DNA of 64,000 bases from Polyangia bacterium (GCA_036268875.1 DATATI010000074.1:245422-309421); one strand, 5' to 3'; shown: positions 19,253 through 29,262, numbered from the stretch's first letter. Notes: generated by a model from the letters alone, not told the origin. Made by a program: numbers and translations.

Positions 19253-20029
19253 TCACGCCAAAAGCCCGCGCAGCGCCGCGCCTGGATCAATCGCCCGCAT
19301 CAGCGTCTCGCCCACCAGCACGGCGTCGATGCCGGCGGCGCCCAGGCGGCGCACGTCGGCCGCGTCGCGGATGCCCGATTCGGCCACCATCACCCGGTCG
19401 GGTGGCACCAGCGGGCGCAGGCGAATGCAAAGCTCGCGATCCATGGTGAAGGTCTTGAGGTCGCGGTTGTTCACGCCGACGATGCGCGCGCCCAGGGCCA
19501 CGGCGCGCCGCACTTCCGGTTCGTCGTGCGCTTCGACCAAGGCATCGACGCCGAAGTCGTCCGCGGCCTGCAACAGCCGGGCGATGTCGCCGTCGTCCAG
19601 CGCGGCGACGATGAGCAAGATGGCGTCGGCGCCAGCGGCGCGCGCCTCGGCGACCTGGTAGCGATCGACCATGAAATCCTTGCGCAGGATCGGCAGCGCC
19701 GGCGTGGCCGCGCGCGCCGTCCGCAGATCGTCCAGGCTGCCGCCGAAGAACGGCTGGTCGGTCAACACGGACATCGCCGCCGCGCCGGCCGCCGCGTAGG
19801 TCGCAGCCATCTCCGCCGGTTCGACGCCTTGCCGGATCCAGCCCGCTGAAGGCGAGCGCCGCTTGAACTCGGCGATGCAGGTGACCTGTCCGGCGCGGCG
19901 CAAGGCCTGGCCGAAACCGCGCGCCGGCGGTTGCGCCCGCGCGGCGGCGGTCACCTCAGCCAGCGGGCGCTGCTGCTGGCAAACCGCCAGATCAGCGCGC
20001 GTGCGAGCCAGGATCTCGTCGAGGATCAT
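19253..20029 (-). CDS. trpC: Indole-3-glycerol-phosphate synthase
   Basis: The enzyme closes the indole ring with loss of CO2. The 258-residue protein opens [20 protein letters not shown], followed by CIAEFKRRSPSAG with the catalytic Lys, LPILRKDFMVD, ADAILLIVAAL, the Glu-bearing LVEAHDEPEV, IVGVNNRDLKTF and VMVAESGIRDA. All the active-site segments of the family are present. It overlaps trpD upstream (ATGA). Confidence 0.97.
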   Translation of the reverse strand: MILDEILARTRADLAVCQQQRPLAEVTAAARAQPPARGFGQALRRAGQVTCIAEFKRRSPSAGWIRQGVEPAEMAATYAAAGAAAMSVLTDQPFFGGSLDDLRTARAATPALPILRKDFMVDRYQVAEARAAGADAILLIVAALDDGDIARLLQAADDFGVDALVEAHDEPEVRRAVALGARIVGVNNRDLKTFTMDRELCIRLRPLVPPDRVMVAESGIRDAADVRRLGAAGIDAVLVGETLMRAIDPGAALRGLLA

Positions 20030-21132
20030 GCGGTCGGCGCCGCGGCCGGCGGCGGCAGAGGCACGATGGTGCGCAGCTTCTCCAGCACCGCGCCGGCGGC
20101 GCCGCTGCGCAACGATTCGACGGCACGGGCGGCGCCGGCCTGCAGATCAGACGCGGCGCCGATGACGTACAGGCCGGCGGCGGCGGCCATCAGGGCCGCG
20201 GTCTGCACCGCCGGGTGGGCGCGGCCGGCCAACGCTTCGTTGATCACGCTGGCGTTGAATGACGGATCGCCGCCCAGCAAACCAGCGGGGTCGGCCGGCT
20301 GCAGGCCAAAATCCGCCGGGCCGATCTCGTAGACGCGGACCGCCCCGTCGCGCAGCTCGGCGACGTGGGTCTGGCCGTGGGGCGCCAGCTCGTCCAGACC
20401 GCCGGCGCCGTGAATGACCATCGCCCGCCGCGAGCCGAGGTCGCCGTGCGCGCGGGCCAGCGGCTCGCAACGCTCTCGGCTGAAGATCCCGTTGACGTGA
20501 AAGCGCGCGCCGCACGGGTTGGTCAGCGGCCCCAGCAGATTGAACAGCGTGCGCAGGCCCAGCTCCTTGCGCACGCCGCCCACGTGGCGGGTGGCGGCGT
20601 GGTGCACGGGCGCGAACATGAACGCCAGGTGCGCCTCGTGCAGACAGCGCGACGCCTCGTCGGGCGTGGGCGCTGGCTTCAATCCCAGCGCTTCGATCAC
20701 GTCGTGCGATCCTGAACGCGACGACTGCGCGCGGTTGCCGTGCTTGGCCACCGGGACGCCGCAGCCGGCGATGATGAACGACGCCAGCGTCGAGATGTTC
20801 ACCGACCGTGAGCCGTCGCCGCCCGTGCCGCAGGTGTCCAGCACATCCCGATGATCGGTTGGCACCGGCGTCATCCGCGCCCGCATGGCCTGGGCGGCGC
20901 CGACGATCTCGCCGACGGTCTCGCCCTTCATGCGCAGGGCGACGAGCAGCGCGCTGATCAAAGCGGGCGAGCCCTCCCCGTCCATGATCAGGCCCACCGC
21001 CGCCGCCATCTGCTCGGCTGACAGATCGTGGCCTTCGACGACGCGCGCAATGGTCTCCCGCAGGACCTGCGCGCCGGTTGCGGCGGGCGCCGGCCCCGTC
21101 GTCGGCGTCGGCCCTGTCACGGTCGTTGTCAT
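20026..21132 (-). CDS. trpD: Anthranilate phosphoribosyltransferase
   Basis: The enzyme transfers phosphoribosyl from PRPP to anthranilate. The 368-residue protein has the PRPP loop [19 protein letters not shown], the basic [20 protein letters not shown] stretch, [20 protein letters not shown] and [10 protein letters not shown]. The first 25 residues are Thr/Pro-rich and lie outside the family core. ATG 21132 overlaps the trpG stop (ATGA), so the longer open frame upstream is the shadow of trpG. No fusion to trpG is present, unlike in enterobacteria. Confidence 0.97.
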   Translation of the reverse strand: MTTTVTGPTPTTGPAPAATGAQVLRETIARVVEGHDLSAEQMAAAVGLIMDGEGSPALISALLVALRMKGETVGEIVGAAQAMRARMTPVPTDHRDVLDTCGTGGDGSRSVNISTLASFIIAGCGVPVAKHGNRAQSSRSGSHDVIEALGLKPAPTPDEASRCLHEAHLAFMFAPVHHAATRHVGGVRKELGLRTLFNLLGPLTNPCGARFHVNGIFSRERCEPLARAHGDLGSRRAMVIHGAGGLDELAPHGQTHVAELRDGAVRVYEIGPADFGLQPADPAGLLGGDPSFNASVINEALAGRAHPAVQTAALMAAAAGLYVIGAASDLQAGAARAVESLRSGAAGAVLEKLRTIVPLPPPAAAPTA

Positions 21133-21704
21133 GGGCGTCCTCCCTTCTGCAGGAAGTTCTTCAGCAGATCTTTGCCCACCGTGGTCAGGAACGATTCGGG
21201 GTGGAACTGCACGCCTTCCACGGCCAGGGTCTTGTGGCGCAAACCCATGATCTCTTCGTCCCAGGTCTTGGCGGAGATCTCCAGACAGTCGGGCAGCGTC
21301 TTTCGCTCGACGATCAGCGAGTGATAGCGGGTGGCCTCGAACGGGTTCGGCAGGCCGGTGAAGGCGCCGCGCTCGTCGTGGAAGATCTTCGACGTCTTGC
21401 CGTGCATGACCTGGCGGGCGCGAATCACCTTGCCGCCGAAGGCTTGCCCTATCGCCTGATGGCCCAGGCACACGCCGAAGATGGGAATCTGACCGCCGTA
21501 GAGTTTGAGCACCTCCAGGCTGATGCCCGCTTCGTTCGGCGTGCACGGCCCGGGCGAGATCACGATGTGCGACGGGGCCAGGGCGGCGATCTCGGACGCC
21601 GGGAGCTCGTCGTTGCGTATCACCCGCACGTCCTGGCCCAGCTCGCCGAGGTATTGAACCAGGTTGTAGGTGAACGAATCGTAGTTATCGATAACCAGCA
21701 ACAT
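21129..21704 (-). CDS. trpG: Anthranilate synthase glutamine amidotransferase subunit
   Basis: The subunit supplies ammonia to TrpE from glutamine. The 191-residue protein starts [20 protein letters not shown] and has the oxyanion region [15 protein letters not shown], the nucleophile Cys in [11 protein letters not shown] and the His-Glu pair in [10 protein letters not shown]. The start lies one base after the trpE stop, and the stop overlaps trpD. In many bacteria this protein also serves para-aminobenzoate synthesis; no separate pabA or pabB is visible here. Confidence 0.97.
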   Translation of the reverse strand: MLLVIDNYDSFTYNLVQYLGELGQDVRVIRNDELPASEIAALAPSHIVISPGPCTPNEAGISLEVLKLYGGQIPIFGVCLGHQAIGQAFGGKVIRARQVMHGKTSKIFHDERGAFTGLPNPFEATRYHSLIVERKTLPDCLEISAKTWDEEIMGLRHKTLAVEGVQFHPESFLTTVGKDLLKNFLQKGGRP

Positions 21705-21705
21705 G

Positions 21706-23217
21706 TCAGCCTGTGCCCATTCCCCGGCGGGCGATCTCCACCGCCGTGACCACCGCCCGCGCCTTGTTCACGCACTCGGCGTATTCGTCTCCCGGCACGC
21801 TGTCGGCGACGATGCCGGCGCCCGCCTGCACGTTGATGGTGTCGCCCAGCGTGACCAGCGTGCGGATGGCGATGGCCAGGTCCAGGTTGCCGGCGTACGA
21901 GATATAGCCGACGGCGCCGCCGTAGATGCCGCGCCGATTCGGCTCCAGCTCTTCGATGATCTGCATGGCGCGGATCTTGGGCGCGCCGCTCAGCGTGCCG
22001 GCGGGGAACGCGGCGCGGATGACGTCGACCGGCCGCTTGCCCGGCGCCAGGCGGCCGCGCACGTTCGAGACGAGGTGCATGACGTGCGAGTAACGTTCGA
22101 TGGTCATCACGTCGCTGATGCGCACCGAACCGGGATCGGTCACCCGGCCCACGTCGTTGCGGCCAAGATCGATCAGCATGACGTGCTCGGCGCGTTCCTT
22201 CGGATCGGCGGACAGCTCGGCTTGCAGGGCGGCGTCCTCGGCGGGCGTGGCGCCGCGGCGGCGGGTGCCGGCCAGCGGGCGCACCGTCACCTCGCCGTTC
22301 TCTACTCGCACCAGACATTCGGGCGACGCGCCGGTGATCACCGCCTCGGGAAATTCCAGGTGGAACATGTACGGTGACGGGTTGGTGACCCGCAGGGCGC
22401 GGTAGACGTCGAACGGATCGACCTCGCCCCGCGAAACTTCAAAGCGCTGCGAATAGACGACCTGGAAGGCGTCGCCGGCCAGGATGTACTCCTGAATCTG
22501 GCGCACGCCGCTCTCGTAGGTTTCGCGCGTGACGGTGGTGCGAGGCGCCGGCACGTGGGACGGACGCGCCGGATCCAGCGGGCGCAGTGCCGGCGCCGGC
22601 CGCGCCAGCCGATCGACGATGGCGTCGATGCGCTGGCAAGCGGCGTCGTAGGCCTTGCCCGGATCGCCGCCCGACACATCGGCGGCCGCCACCACCTTCA
22701 CCGTGCCGCGCAGGTTGTCGAAGATGACCACCGTATCGGTGAGCGCGAAGCAGAGCTCCGGCACCTTCAGGGCGTCGGGTTTCAGATTGGGCAGCTTTTC
22801 AAACGTGCGGACGATGTCGTAGCCCAGCCAGCCCACGGCGCCGCCGAAGAAACGCGGCAAACCTTCGGGCACGGCCGGCGCTTGTTGGGCCAGGTAGGCG
22901 TCGACGAAGCCAAGCGGGTTCGCCGTGCGCACCTGCTCGCTGACGCGGAAGCCGGCGCCATCGGGCACCAACACTTCCAGGTTCTCCCCGCGGGCACGGA
23001 TGACGGCGCGCGGTTTGACGCCGACAAAACTGTAGGCGGCCCACTTTTCGCCACCCACCACGCTCTCCAGCAAGAACGAATAGGGCCCGCGGCCGAGCTT
23101 GGCGTATGCCGACACCGGGGTGTCCGCGTCGGCCAACACCTCGCGGTAAACGAAGCAAAGCCGGCCGCGGCGCGCCAGCTCGGCAAATCCAGATCGGTCG
23201 GGAACGAACCCTGGCAT
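21706..23217 (-). CDS. trpE: Anthranilate synthase component I
   Basis: The enzyme forms anthranilate from chorismate. The 503-residue protein has the TrpE N-domain (the feedback region includes [16 protein letters not shown]) and the chorismate-binding core: [57 protein letters not shown] and [23 protein letters not shown] 23217 is chosen; GTG 23238 is in frame and would add seven residues. It is the first gene of the operon trpE-G-D-C-F-B-A. No leader peptide with a Trp run and no attenuator is visible in the 135 bases up to the divergent MMPL gene, so the way it responds to tryptophan is not apparent. Confidence 0.96.
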   Translation of the reverse strand: MPGFVPDRSGFAELARRGRLCFVYREVLADADTPVSAYAKLGRGPYSFLLESVVGGEKWAAYSFVGVKPRAVIRARGENLEVLVPDGAGFRVSEQVRTANPLGFVDAYLAQQAPAVPEGLPRFFGGAVGWLGYDIVRTFEKLPNLKPDALKVPELCFALTDTVVIFDNLRGTVKVVAAADVSGGDPGKAYDAACQRIDAIVDRLARPAPALRPLDPARPSHVPAPRTTVTRETYESGVRQIQEYILAGDAFQVVYSQRFEVSRGEVDPFDVYRALRVTNPSPYMFHLEFPEAVITGASPECLVRVENGEVTVRPLAGTRRRGATPAEDAALQAELSADPKERAEHVMLIDLGRNDVGRVTDPGSVRISDVMTIERYSHVMHLVSNVRGRLAPGKRPVDVIRAAFPAGTLSGAPKIRAMQIIEELEPNRRGIYGGAVGYISYAGNLDLAIAIRTLVTLGDTINVQAGAGIVADSVPGDEYAECVNKARAVVTAVEIARRGMGTG

Positions 23218-23335
23218 GGGAACCAGCAACCTTAGCACCTAGCCCCGGCCGGGGTGAAGAACGGCCGGTGAATTGCCGTCGCTGCGGCGGCGTCTGATTG
23301 GCGGGCGCCGCGCTCCGACGGCGTACTTTCTCAGC

Positions 23336-23341
23336 TATAGT
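23336..23341 (+). promoter_or_regulatory. -10 element for the MMPL gene
   Basis: TATAGT matches TATAAT at five of six positions and lies 11 bases before GTG 23353, so the leader would be about four bases. No convincing -35 is seen. It sits in the divergent gap with trpE. Confidence 0.4.
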
Positions 23342-23352
23342 GACGGGCCTTC

Positions 23353-25935
23353 GTGCCACACGCTGCATCTGAAACCAACGGCCCCGGGCCGCGCACCCGC
23401 GGGTTCGTGGCGTGGACCTTGCGGCACGGACGGACGTTGTGGGTGGTGGCGCTGCTGCTGGCGATTCCGGCGGCGTGGCGGACGGTGGGCCTTTACCGCA
23501 ACCTGCGCAGCGACATCGAAGAGCTGCTGCCGCGCAACGCGCCCAGCGTGGTGGCGCTGAACGAACTGCGATCGCGCATGGCCGGCCTGCAGTACCTGGG
23601 CGTCATCGTCGACTTCGGCACGCCCGACAAGTTGTCCGCCGGCGAAAAGCTGGTCGACGACCTGGCGGCGCGCATCGCCACCTATCCGCGCGACATGGTC
23701 ACCGCCGTGCGCACCGGGTTCGGGACCGAACGAGCCTTCGTCGAAAGCCGCGTGGCCTTGCTGCTGGAGCTCGGCGATCTGCAGACCATCCGCCAGCGCA
23801 TCGAAGATCGGGTGCACTGGGAGTACGGCAAAGAGACCGGCACCCTGCTGGACGACAAAGAGCCGGCGCCGCCGCTGGACTTCGCCGACATACAAAAAAA
23901 ATACGAAAGACGCGTCGGCGGCCCCGAGCTGGTCGACGATCGCTTCTGCGGGCCGAAGCTGGGCCTGTGCCTGCTGCTGGTCGAGGTGGGCGGCTTTGCC
24001 ACCGACGCGCACCGTTCGGGCGCGCTTTTGCACCGGGTGCAGGCCGACATCGCCGCGCTGGGCGGCCCGTCCCACTATGCGTCGGGCCTGCGCCTCGGTT
24101 TCGCCGGCGACGTCGTCGTTTCTGTCGAAGAGATGGCGGCGCTGGTACAAGACCTGACGTTGTCGTCGGTGATCGTCGTGGCCGCCGTGCTGCTGGTGAT
24201 CATGGCGTTCTATCGCTGGCCGCGCAGCGTGCCGGCGCTGTTCCTGCCTCTCGGCCTGGGCGCCGTCTACGCCTTCGCGCTGGCCAGCCTGCCGCCCTTC
24301 GGGATCACCGAGCTCAATTCGAACACGGCCTTCCTGGGTTCGATCATCATCGGCAACGGGATCAATTTCGGGATCATCCAGCTGGCCCGCTATCTGGAGA
24401 CGCGCCGACAGGGACTGCCGATCGAAGAATCGCTGGTGGTCAGCTTGTGGGGCACCCGGCGCGGGACGCTGTCGGCGGCGCTGGCGGCCGGCGTGTCGTA
24501 CGCGTCGCTGACGGCGATGCAGTTTCGCGGCTTCCGCCAGTTCGGCGTGGTCGGGGGGCTCGGCATGCTGCTGTGCTGGGCCACGATGTATGTCTTGGGT
24601 CCGTCGCTGGTGGCCTGGCTGGACGGCGGGCGCGTGCGGCCCGAGACGGAAGCCCGCCGCACCAGCGTGTGGACCTGGCTGGCGCGCTGGGTGACGTCGT
24701 CGCCGGGGCCGATCTTGATCGGCGCGACGTTGCTGACGGTGGCCGCCGGCTGGCAGGTGCGCAAGTTCGGGCCCGATCAACTGGAGTACGATTTTTCGCG
24801 CCTGCGCCGCCGCGACACCTGGACGTCGGGCGAGGCCTACTGGGGCCACAAGATGGACACCCTGCTCGGGCGTTATCTGACGCCGACGGTGCTGCTGACC
24901 GACAGCCCCGAGGAAGCGCGCGCCGTGGCCAGTCGGCTGCGCGAAGCCAGCAAGAAGCCGCCGCTGTCGACGATGATCGCCTCGGTGCGCAGCCTCGACG
25001 ACGTGGTGCCGCCCGATCAAGCGCAGAAGAACGCCGAGGTGGCGGCCATCCGACGCAAGATGACCCCGCACCTGCGCCAGCACGTGTCGGCGGAGGACAA
25101 CAGCAACCTCGATCGGTTGATCGGCGGCGACGGCCCGCCGCCCACCATCGTCGAGGCGGACGTCCCCGAGGTGCTGACCACCGGCCTGCGCGAACGCAAC
25201 GGCGCCCTGGGCCGGGCGGTGCTGGTGTTTCCCAACCCCAGCGATGCCATGTGGCGCGGCGAGAACATGGCGACGTTCGTCCACGCGCTGCGCGACGTGG
25301 CCCAGGCGCCGGTGGCCCTCGGTGGGCGGCCGGCGCGCGTGGCCGGCGCGCCGCCGCTCACCACCGACATCATCGAATCGATGCGCCACGACGGGCCGTT
25401 GGCCTCGCTGCTGGCGTTGCTGGGCGTGGTGGCGACGGTGGTTTTGATGTTCGGCCGCGGGCGGGCCACGCCGTTCGTCATCGGGTCGCTGATCGTCGGC
25501 GTGCTGTGGATGGTCGGCGCGACGCTGGGTCTGCACATCAAGATCAACTTCGTGAACTTCATCGCCTTCCCCATCACGTTCGGCATCGGGGTCGACTATG
25601 CGGTGAACGTGATGGCCCGTTACCTGCGCGACGGCGAGCACGATGTGGCGGCGGCGGTGCGCGGGACCGGCGCCGCGGTGGCGCTGTGTTCGATGACCAC
25701 CATCATCGGGTACTCGTCGCTGCTGGTGGCGCAGAACCTGGGACTGTTCCTGTTTGGCTTGCTGGCGGTGCTGGGCGAGGTGACCTGCCTGACCACGGCC
25801 ATCGTGGTGCTGCCGGCGGTGCTGGTGCGCCTGGAGAGACGGCGCCGCCCACCGCGGCAAGAATCGACGCCCGAAATCGCTGTTTCAGCCCGCAAATCAC
25901 GGCCTGTCCTGGACACCACGGGCATGGGCGGGTAG
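23353..25935 (+). CDS. RND/MMPL-family transporter
   Basis: The 860-residue inner-membrane protein has the two-half RND layout: one helix near the start (LWVVALLLAIPAAW), a periplasmic loop of about 210 residues, a bundle of five helices (from SSVIVVAAVLLVIMAFY), then a second helix-loop-five-helix unit (TPFVIGSLIVGVLWMVGATL onward). IIGNGINFGIIQLARY in the first half and FGIGVDYAVNVMARY in the second are the paired RND/MMPL signatures; the Asp in the second is a likely proton-relay residue. The start is GTG 23353. It resembles lipid exporters such as HpnN or MmpL; the cargo is inferred only from nearby lipid genes. Radical SAM gene 25950 follows after 14 bases, probably in the same transcript. 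Confidence 0.85.
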   Translation: MPHAASETNGPGPRTRGFVAWTLRHGRTLWVVALLLAIPAAWRTVGLYRNLRSDIEELLPRNAPSVVALNELRSRMAGLQYLGVIVDFGTPDKLSAGEKLVDDLAARIATYPRDMVTAVRTGFGTERAFVESRVALLLELGDLQTIRQRIEDRVHWEYGKETGTLLDDKEPAPPLDFADIQKKYERRVGGPELVDDRFCGPKLGLCLLLVEVGGFATDAHRSGALLHRVQADIAALGGPSHYASGLRLGFAGDVVVSVEEMAALVQDLTLSSVIVVAAVLLVIMAFYRWPRSVPALFLPLGLGAVYAFALASLPPFGITELNSNTAFLGSIIIGNGINFGIIQLARYLETRRQGLPIEESLVVSLWGTRRGTLSAALAAGVSYASLTAMQFRGFRQFGVVGGLGMLLCWATMYVLGPSLVAWLDGGRVRPETEARRTSVWTWLARWVTSSPGPILIGATLLTVAAGWQVRKFGPDQLEYDFSRLRRRDTWTSGEAYWGHKMDTLLGRYLTPTVLLTDSPEEARAVASRLREASKKPPLSTMIASVRSLDDVVPPDQAQKNAEVAAIRRKMTPHLRQHVSAEDNSNLDRLIGGDGPPPTIVEADVPEVLTTGLRERNGALGRAVLVFPNPSDAMWRGENMATFVHALRDVAQAPVALGGRPARVAGAPPLTTDIIESMRHDGPLASLLALLGVVATVVLMFGRGRATPFVIGSLIVGVLWMVGATLGLHIKINFVNFIAFPITFGIGVDYAVNVMARYLRDGEHDVAAAVRGTGAAVALCSMTTIIGYSSLLVAQNLGLFLFGLLAVLGEVTCLTTAIVVLPAVLVRLERRRRPPRQESTPEIAVSARKSRPVLDTTGMGG

Positions 25936-25949
25936 CTTTGCCGCCCAAC

Positions 25950-26981
25950 ATGAGCCGGCCGAACGATCCAAGTTCTCCGTCTGCGGTCATGCGGTCGCTG
26001 CCGCGGATCTTCGACGACCTGCCCATCTGGGCGCAGTTGAACATCACCTGGAAGTGCAACCTCGATTGCTCGTACTGCACCGAGTACGACAACTCGAAGG
26101 GGCACGTGCCGTACGACGTGCTCTTGCACCGCATCGACAAGTGCAAGGAACTGGGCACGCTGCACACCGACCTTATCGGCGGCGAGCCGCTCTTGCACCC
26201 GCAGGTCAAGGAGCTGATGGCCTATGTGACCAAGCAGGGCATGACCACCGGCATGACCACCAACGCCTTCCTGCTGACCGAGGATCGCCTGAAAGAGCTG
26301 ATGGACGTCGGCATGGGTCGCATCCAGATCTCGCTGGACGCTCTGAACCCGACGCCGGGCGCGCCGAAGTCGCTGAAGACCCTGCGCAAGAAGATCGAGA
26401 TGGTGGCGAAGTTTCCCATCTGGTTCCGCGTCAACACCGTCATCTGCGACCAGACCATCGACGAGGTGCAAGAGGTCGCCGAGTTCTGCATGGGCCTCAA
26501 CGTGCCGGTGAACTTCTCGGTCGTGCACGACCGCGGCCGCCTGACCCGCAGCCTGAACAACAAGGCCTACCTGGACAAGGTGCGCTGGCTGAAAGAACAG
26601 AAGCTGGCCGGCCGCCCCATCTCCAGTTTTTATTACCTGATCGACTATTACGAGCAGGCCTTGCAGGGCAAGCCGATGGACTGGACCTGTCAAGCGGGCA
26701 GCAAGTGTTACTACGTGTCGCCGGAAGGCGACTTTCACTTCTGCTATCACGTGCCGCCGCAGATGAAGTTCGACGAAGTCACGCGCGACACGCTGGCAGG
26801 AAATCGCGGCAAAAAAGGCTGCGAAACGAACTGCGGGGTCGACTGCGTGCTGAACACGTCGCTGCCATTTTCGAACCGCGCCCACGTGGCCGGCGTCGAG
26901 GCGCGCGATGTGCTGTTGCAGATCGGCACCCAGCTGGGCGCGAAGATGGGATTCAAGCGCGCGGCGGCGAGCGGCTCGTAG
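25950..26981 (+). CDS. Radical SAM protein with a C-terminal cysteine-rich (SPASM-like) region
   Basis: The 343-residue protein has the 4Fe-4S/SAM site CNLDCSYC near residue 37 and the GGEP-type motif in LIGGEPLLHP, so it should cleave SAM to a 5-deoxyadenosyl radical. The last hundred residues contain CQAGSKCYYVSPEGDFHFC and GCETNCGVDC, a pattern of seven cysteines like the auxiliary-cluster SPASM regions used in peptide or other modification. The substrate is not evident. ATG 25950 gives the family start; TTG 25938 is possible. Its 3' end overlaps the convergent GtrA gene by 29 bases. Confidence 0.85.
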   Translation: MSRPNDPSSPSAVMRSLPRIFDDLPIWAQLNITWKCNLDCSYCTEYDNSKGHVPYDVLLHRIDKCKELGTLHTDLIGGEPLLHPQVKELMAYVTKQGMTTGMTTNAFLLTEDRLKELMDVGMGRIQISLDALNPTPGAPKSLKTLRKKIEMVAKFPIWFRVNTVICDQTIDEVQEVAEFCMGLNVPVNFSVVHDRGRLTRSLNNKAYLDKVRWLKEQKLAGRPISSFYYLIDYYEQALQGKPMDWTCQAGSKCYYVSPEGDFHFCYHVPPQMKFDEVTRDTLAGNRGKKGCETNCGVDCVLNTSLPFSNRAHVAGVEARDVLLQIGTQLGAKMGFKRAAASGS

Positions 26982-27396
26982 CGAAGACCACGAAGTGGTT
27001 CATCGGGTAGTTCCACCCGACCGCGACGATGCCGGCGACGATCAGCCGTGAGATCGGGTACGGGACGCGCAAGAAGCGGGTCAACAGCCAGACCCCCAAG
27101 GTGTTCAGGCCCGACGAGCCCGCCTGCACCAGCACGAAGCGCAGAAACTGATTGTGCGAGCGCACGATCGAATCGCCGAAGGCCCACTTGCGGTTGATGC
27201 TGAAGTTCGACAGCGAGCCGACCACGGTGCCCATCCAGGTGGCGAGCACGTAGTTCACGCCGAACACCTGCACGGCGGTCACCAGAGTCAGAAAATCCAC
27301 GGCCGTCGTGAACAACGACGTCAGCGTGCTGCGCGAGAACCGGGTCGGCCAGCGCCAGTGGCGCGCCGGCGGCTGATCATCTTCGGGCGCTTCCAT
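26953..27396 (-). CDS. GtrA-family membrane protein
   Basis: The 147-residue protein has four predicted membrane helices: LFTTAVDFLTLVTAVQVFG, NYVLATWMGTVVGSLSNF, FVLVQAGSSGLNTLGVWLL and PISRLIVAGIVAVGWNYPM. The SNFSINRKWAF and NYPMNHFVVF motifs are the GtrA signature. Such proteins are thought to help flip lipid-linked sugars or polyprenyl-phosphate sugars across the inner membrane. It is the last gene of a five-gene minus-strand set, seven bases after pgpA. The final codons overlap the convergent radical SAM gene. Confidence 0.88.
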   Translation of the reverse strand: MEAPEDDQPPARHWRWPTRFSRSTLTSLFTTAVDFLTLVTAVQVFGVNYVLATWMGTVVGSLSNFSINRKWAFGDSIVRSHNQFLRFVLVQAGSSGLNTLGVWLLTRFLRVPYPISRLIVAGIVAVGWNYPMNHFVVFATSRSPPRA

Positions 27397-27403
27397 CGCG
27401 CCT

Positions 27404-27907
27404 TTACAGCCAGCCCAGACGGCGCGCGCCCAGGATCACCAGCGCTCCCCAGGCGCCGGCCACCACGTCGTCGAACATCACACCCTGCCCGCCCGGCAAG
27501 CGTTCGGCGCGGCGAGCCGGCCACGGCTTGAACTGATCGAACAGGCGAAACAAGACGAAGCCGACGATCAACCCGGCCGAGGTCGCCGGCGCCGCCACCC
27601 AGGTCAACAAGACGCCGGCCACCTCGTCGATGCAGACGATCTGCGGATCCTTCTTGCCTAGGCGGCGTTCGACGATGCCGGCGGCCCAGACGCCGACGAT
27701 CGTGACGATCACCGCGGCGACGAAGACCGCCAGCGGACCGTGCGGGCGCAGCAGCAAATAAAACGGAATGGCGCCGACCGTGCCGGCGGTGCCCGGCGCC
27801 CTGGGAAAATGTCCGCAGCCGAACCAAACCGCCAGGACGTGCGCTAACCGCTGGCGAAGCGTCGAAGACGGCGACGACGACGGCGCGGCTGGCGCTACGT
27901 CGTCCAC
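27404..27907 (-). CDS. pgpA: Phosphatidylglycerophosphatase A
   Basis: PgpA removes the phosphate from phosphatidylglycerol phosphate. The 167-residue membrane protein has the family signatures GCGHFPRAPGTAGT, VCIDEVAGVLL, the FRLFDQFKPWP segment and GGQGVMFDDVVAGAWGAL. The start is GTG 27907, 13 bases inside the aminotransferase C-terminus; a longer open frame upstream is a shadow. Its position between a CDP-alcohol phosphotransferase and GtrA suggests that its substrate is the product of the former rather than the general PG pathway; the housekeeping PgpA function is also possible. Confidence 0.92.
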   Translation of the reverse strand: MDDVAPAAPSSSPSSTLRQRLAHVLAVWFGCGHFPRAPGTAGTVGAIPFYLLLRPHGPLAVFVAAVIVTIVGVWAAGIVERRLGKKDPQIVCIDEVAGVLLTWVAAPATSAGLIVGFVLFRLFDQFKPWPARRAERLPGGQGVMFDDVVAGAWGALVILGARRLGWL

Positions 27908-29262
27908 AGCTTCTCGCGCAGCACGACGTCGAAAACCTCGCGCAGGATGGCGATGCCGTTTCTGGCGGTCGCCTCGTCGATGGTCAGCGCCGGCTGCAAG
28001 CGAAAGCTGGCGCTGTACGCCATGGTCAAAAGGCCGCGGCGTACGCACTCGGTGAAGATGCGCTCGGTGATCCGGCGCGGCAGCGGCTCTTTGGTCTGGC
28101 GATCCTTCACGAGCTCGATGCGCAGGAACAAACCGGCGCCTTGCACGAAGCCGACGAAAGGATAACGCTCTGCCAGCGCCTCCAGCTCGCGCAGCATGAC
28201 GGCGCCGACGGTGGCAGCGTTTTCGGTCAAGCGCTCCTCGTCGATGATCCGCAGCGCCGCCGCGCCGGCCGCCGCGCCCAGCGGGTTGCCACCGTAGCTG
28301 GAGGACGAGCCGGACGGATTGCCCCACGGTTTGGCGGCGGCGATGGCGTCAGTGGTCAGGATGCCGGTCAGCGGAAAACCGCCGCCGAATGCCTTGCCGA
28401 TGGTGACGATGTCCGGTTTGACGCCGGTGTGGTCGACGCCCCAGTAGCGGCCGGTGCGGCCAAAACCCGTGATCATCTCGTCGGCGATCAGCAGCGTGCC
28501 GATGTCGTCGGCGATCGAACGGACCGCGGGTAGAAATTCGGGCGGCGGAATGACGTTGCCGGCGGTGCCTTGCATCGGCTCGACAATCACCGCCGCCACG
28601 GCGCCCGCCGACTGCAGCTTGATCTGCTTGCGGGCGACGTCGGCGCAGGCCACGCCGCAGCTCGGATACCGAAGCCCGATCGGGCAGCGGTAGCAGTCGG
28701 CGTACGGCACCTGGTGCGAGCCAGGCGCCATCGGACCGAGTTTGTCTTTGAACGTCGAGCCCATCAGCGACAGCGCGCCCAAGGTCTTTCCGTGAAAGCC
28801 GCCCCAGAAGCTGACGAACTCGTACTTGCCGGTGGCGCACTTGGCCAGGCGCAAGGCGCTCTCGACCGCTTCGGCGCCGCTCGAATAAAGCTGCAGGCGG
28901 TGGACGCCCGGCGCCGGCGGACGCGCCGCCACCCGCTCCGTCAACTCGACGCGCGCCTCCGAGGTGAACGATCCCACCGACGCCTTGGCCACCTGTTTTT
29001 GCAGTGCCTCGACGAAGACCGGGTGCGAATGCCCCAGGGCGTTGACGTTGATGCCGCCGATGAAGTCGATGAACGTGTTGCCGTCGACGTCGGTGACCGC
29101 GCTGCCGCGGGCCTGGTCGACGACCACCCCGGCCATCACGGCATAGCCTTGCAGGCCGGGCGCCATGTGGGCGTCCTCGCGCGCGCGCAGGGCGACGCTC
29201 TTCGGGCCTGGAATGGGCGTGCAGAGCACCGCCTTCTGATCTTTCGGCTGCGACGGGTTCAT
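27895..29262 (-). CDS. Class III PLP-dependent aminotransferase
   Basis: The 455-residue enzyme belongs to the ornithine/4-aminobutyrate aminotransferase group. It has FIDFIGGINVNALGHSHP, the cofactor-phosphate motif LYSSGAEAVESALRLAK, FHGKTLGALSLMG, an unusual cysteine-rich insert CYRCPIGLRYPSCG, LLIADEMITGFGRTG and the PLP lysine in TIGKAFGGGFPL. The acceptor is not evident; in this cluster it may aminate a polyol or keto intermediate made by the neighbouring dehydrogenase. Annotating it as GABA or acetylornithine aminotransferase would be unsafe. It overlaps pgpA by 13 bases. Confidence 0.85.
   Translation of the reverse strand: MNPSQPKDQKAVLCTPIPGPKSVALRAREDAHMAPGLQGYAVMAGVVVDQARGSAVTDVDGNTFIDFIGGINVNALGHSHPVFVEALQKQVAKASVGSFTSEARVELTERVAARPPAPGVHRLQLYSSGAEAVESALRLAKCATGKYEFVSFWGGFHGKTLGALSLMGSTFKDKLGPMAPGSHQVPYADCYRCPIGLRYPSCGVACADVARKQIKLQSAGAVAAVIVEPMQGTAGNVIPPPEFLPAVRSIADDIGTLLIADEMITGFGRTGRYWGVDHTGVKPDIVTIGKAFGGGFPLTGILTTDAIAAAKPWGNPSGSSSSYGGNPLGAAAGAAALRIIDEERLTENAATVGAVMLRELEALAERYPFVGFVQGAGLFLRIELVKDRQTKEPLPRRITERIFTECVRRGLLTMAYSASFRLQPALTIDEATARNGIAILREVFDVVLREKLWTT

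Noticed and set aside
23236..23352. A search for a tryptophan leader peptide and attenuator before trpE
   Set aside because: No run of Trp codons or paired hairpins with a T-tract was seen in the divergent gap.
23335..25860. A minus-strand open frame of 841 residues opposite the MMPL gene
   Set aside because: It is His/Gln/Arg-rich, matches no family and is the mirror of the codon bias of the plus-strand transporter, whose motifs are clear.
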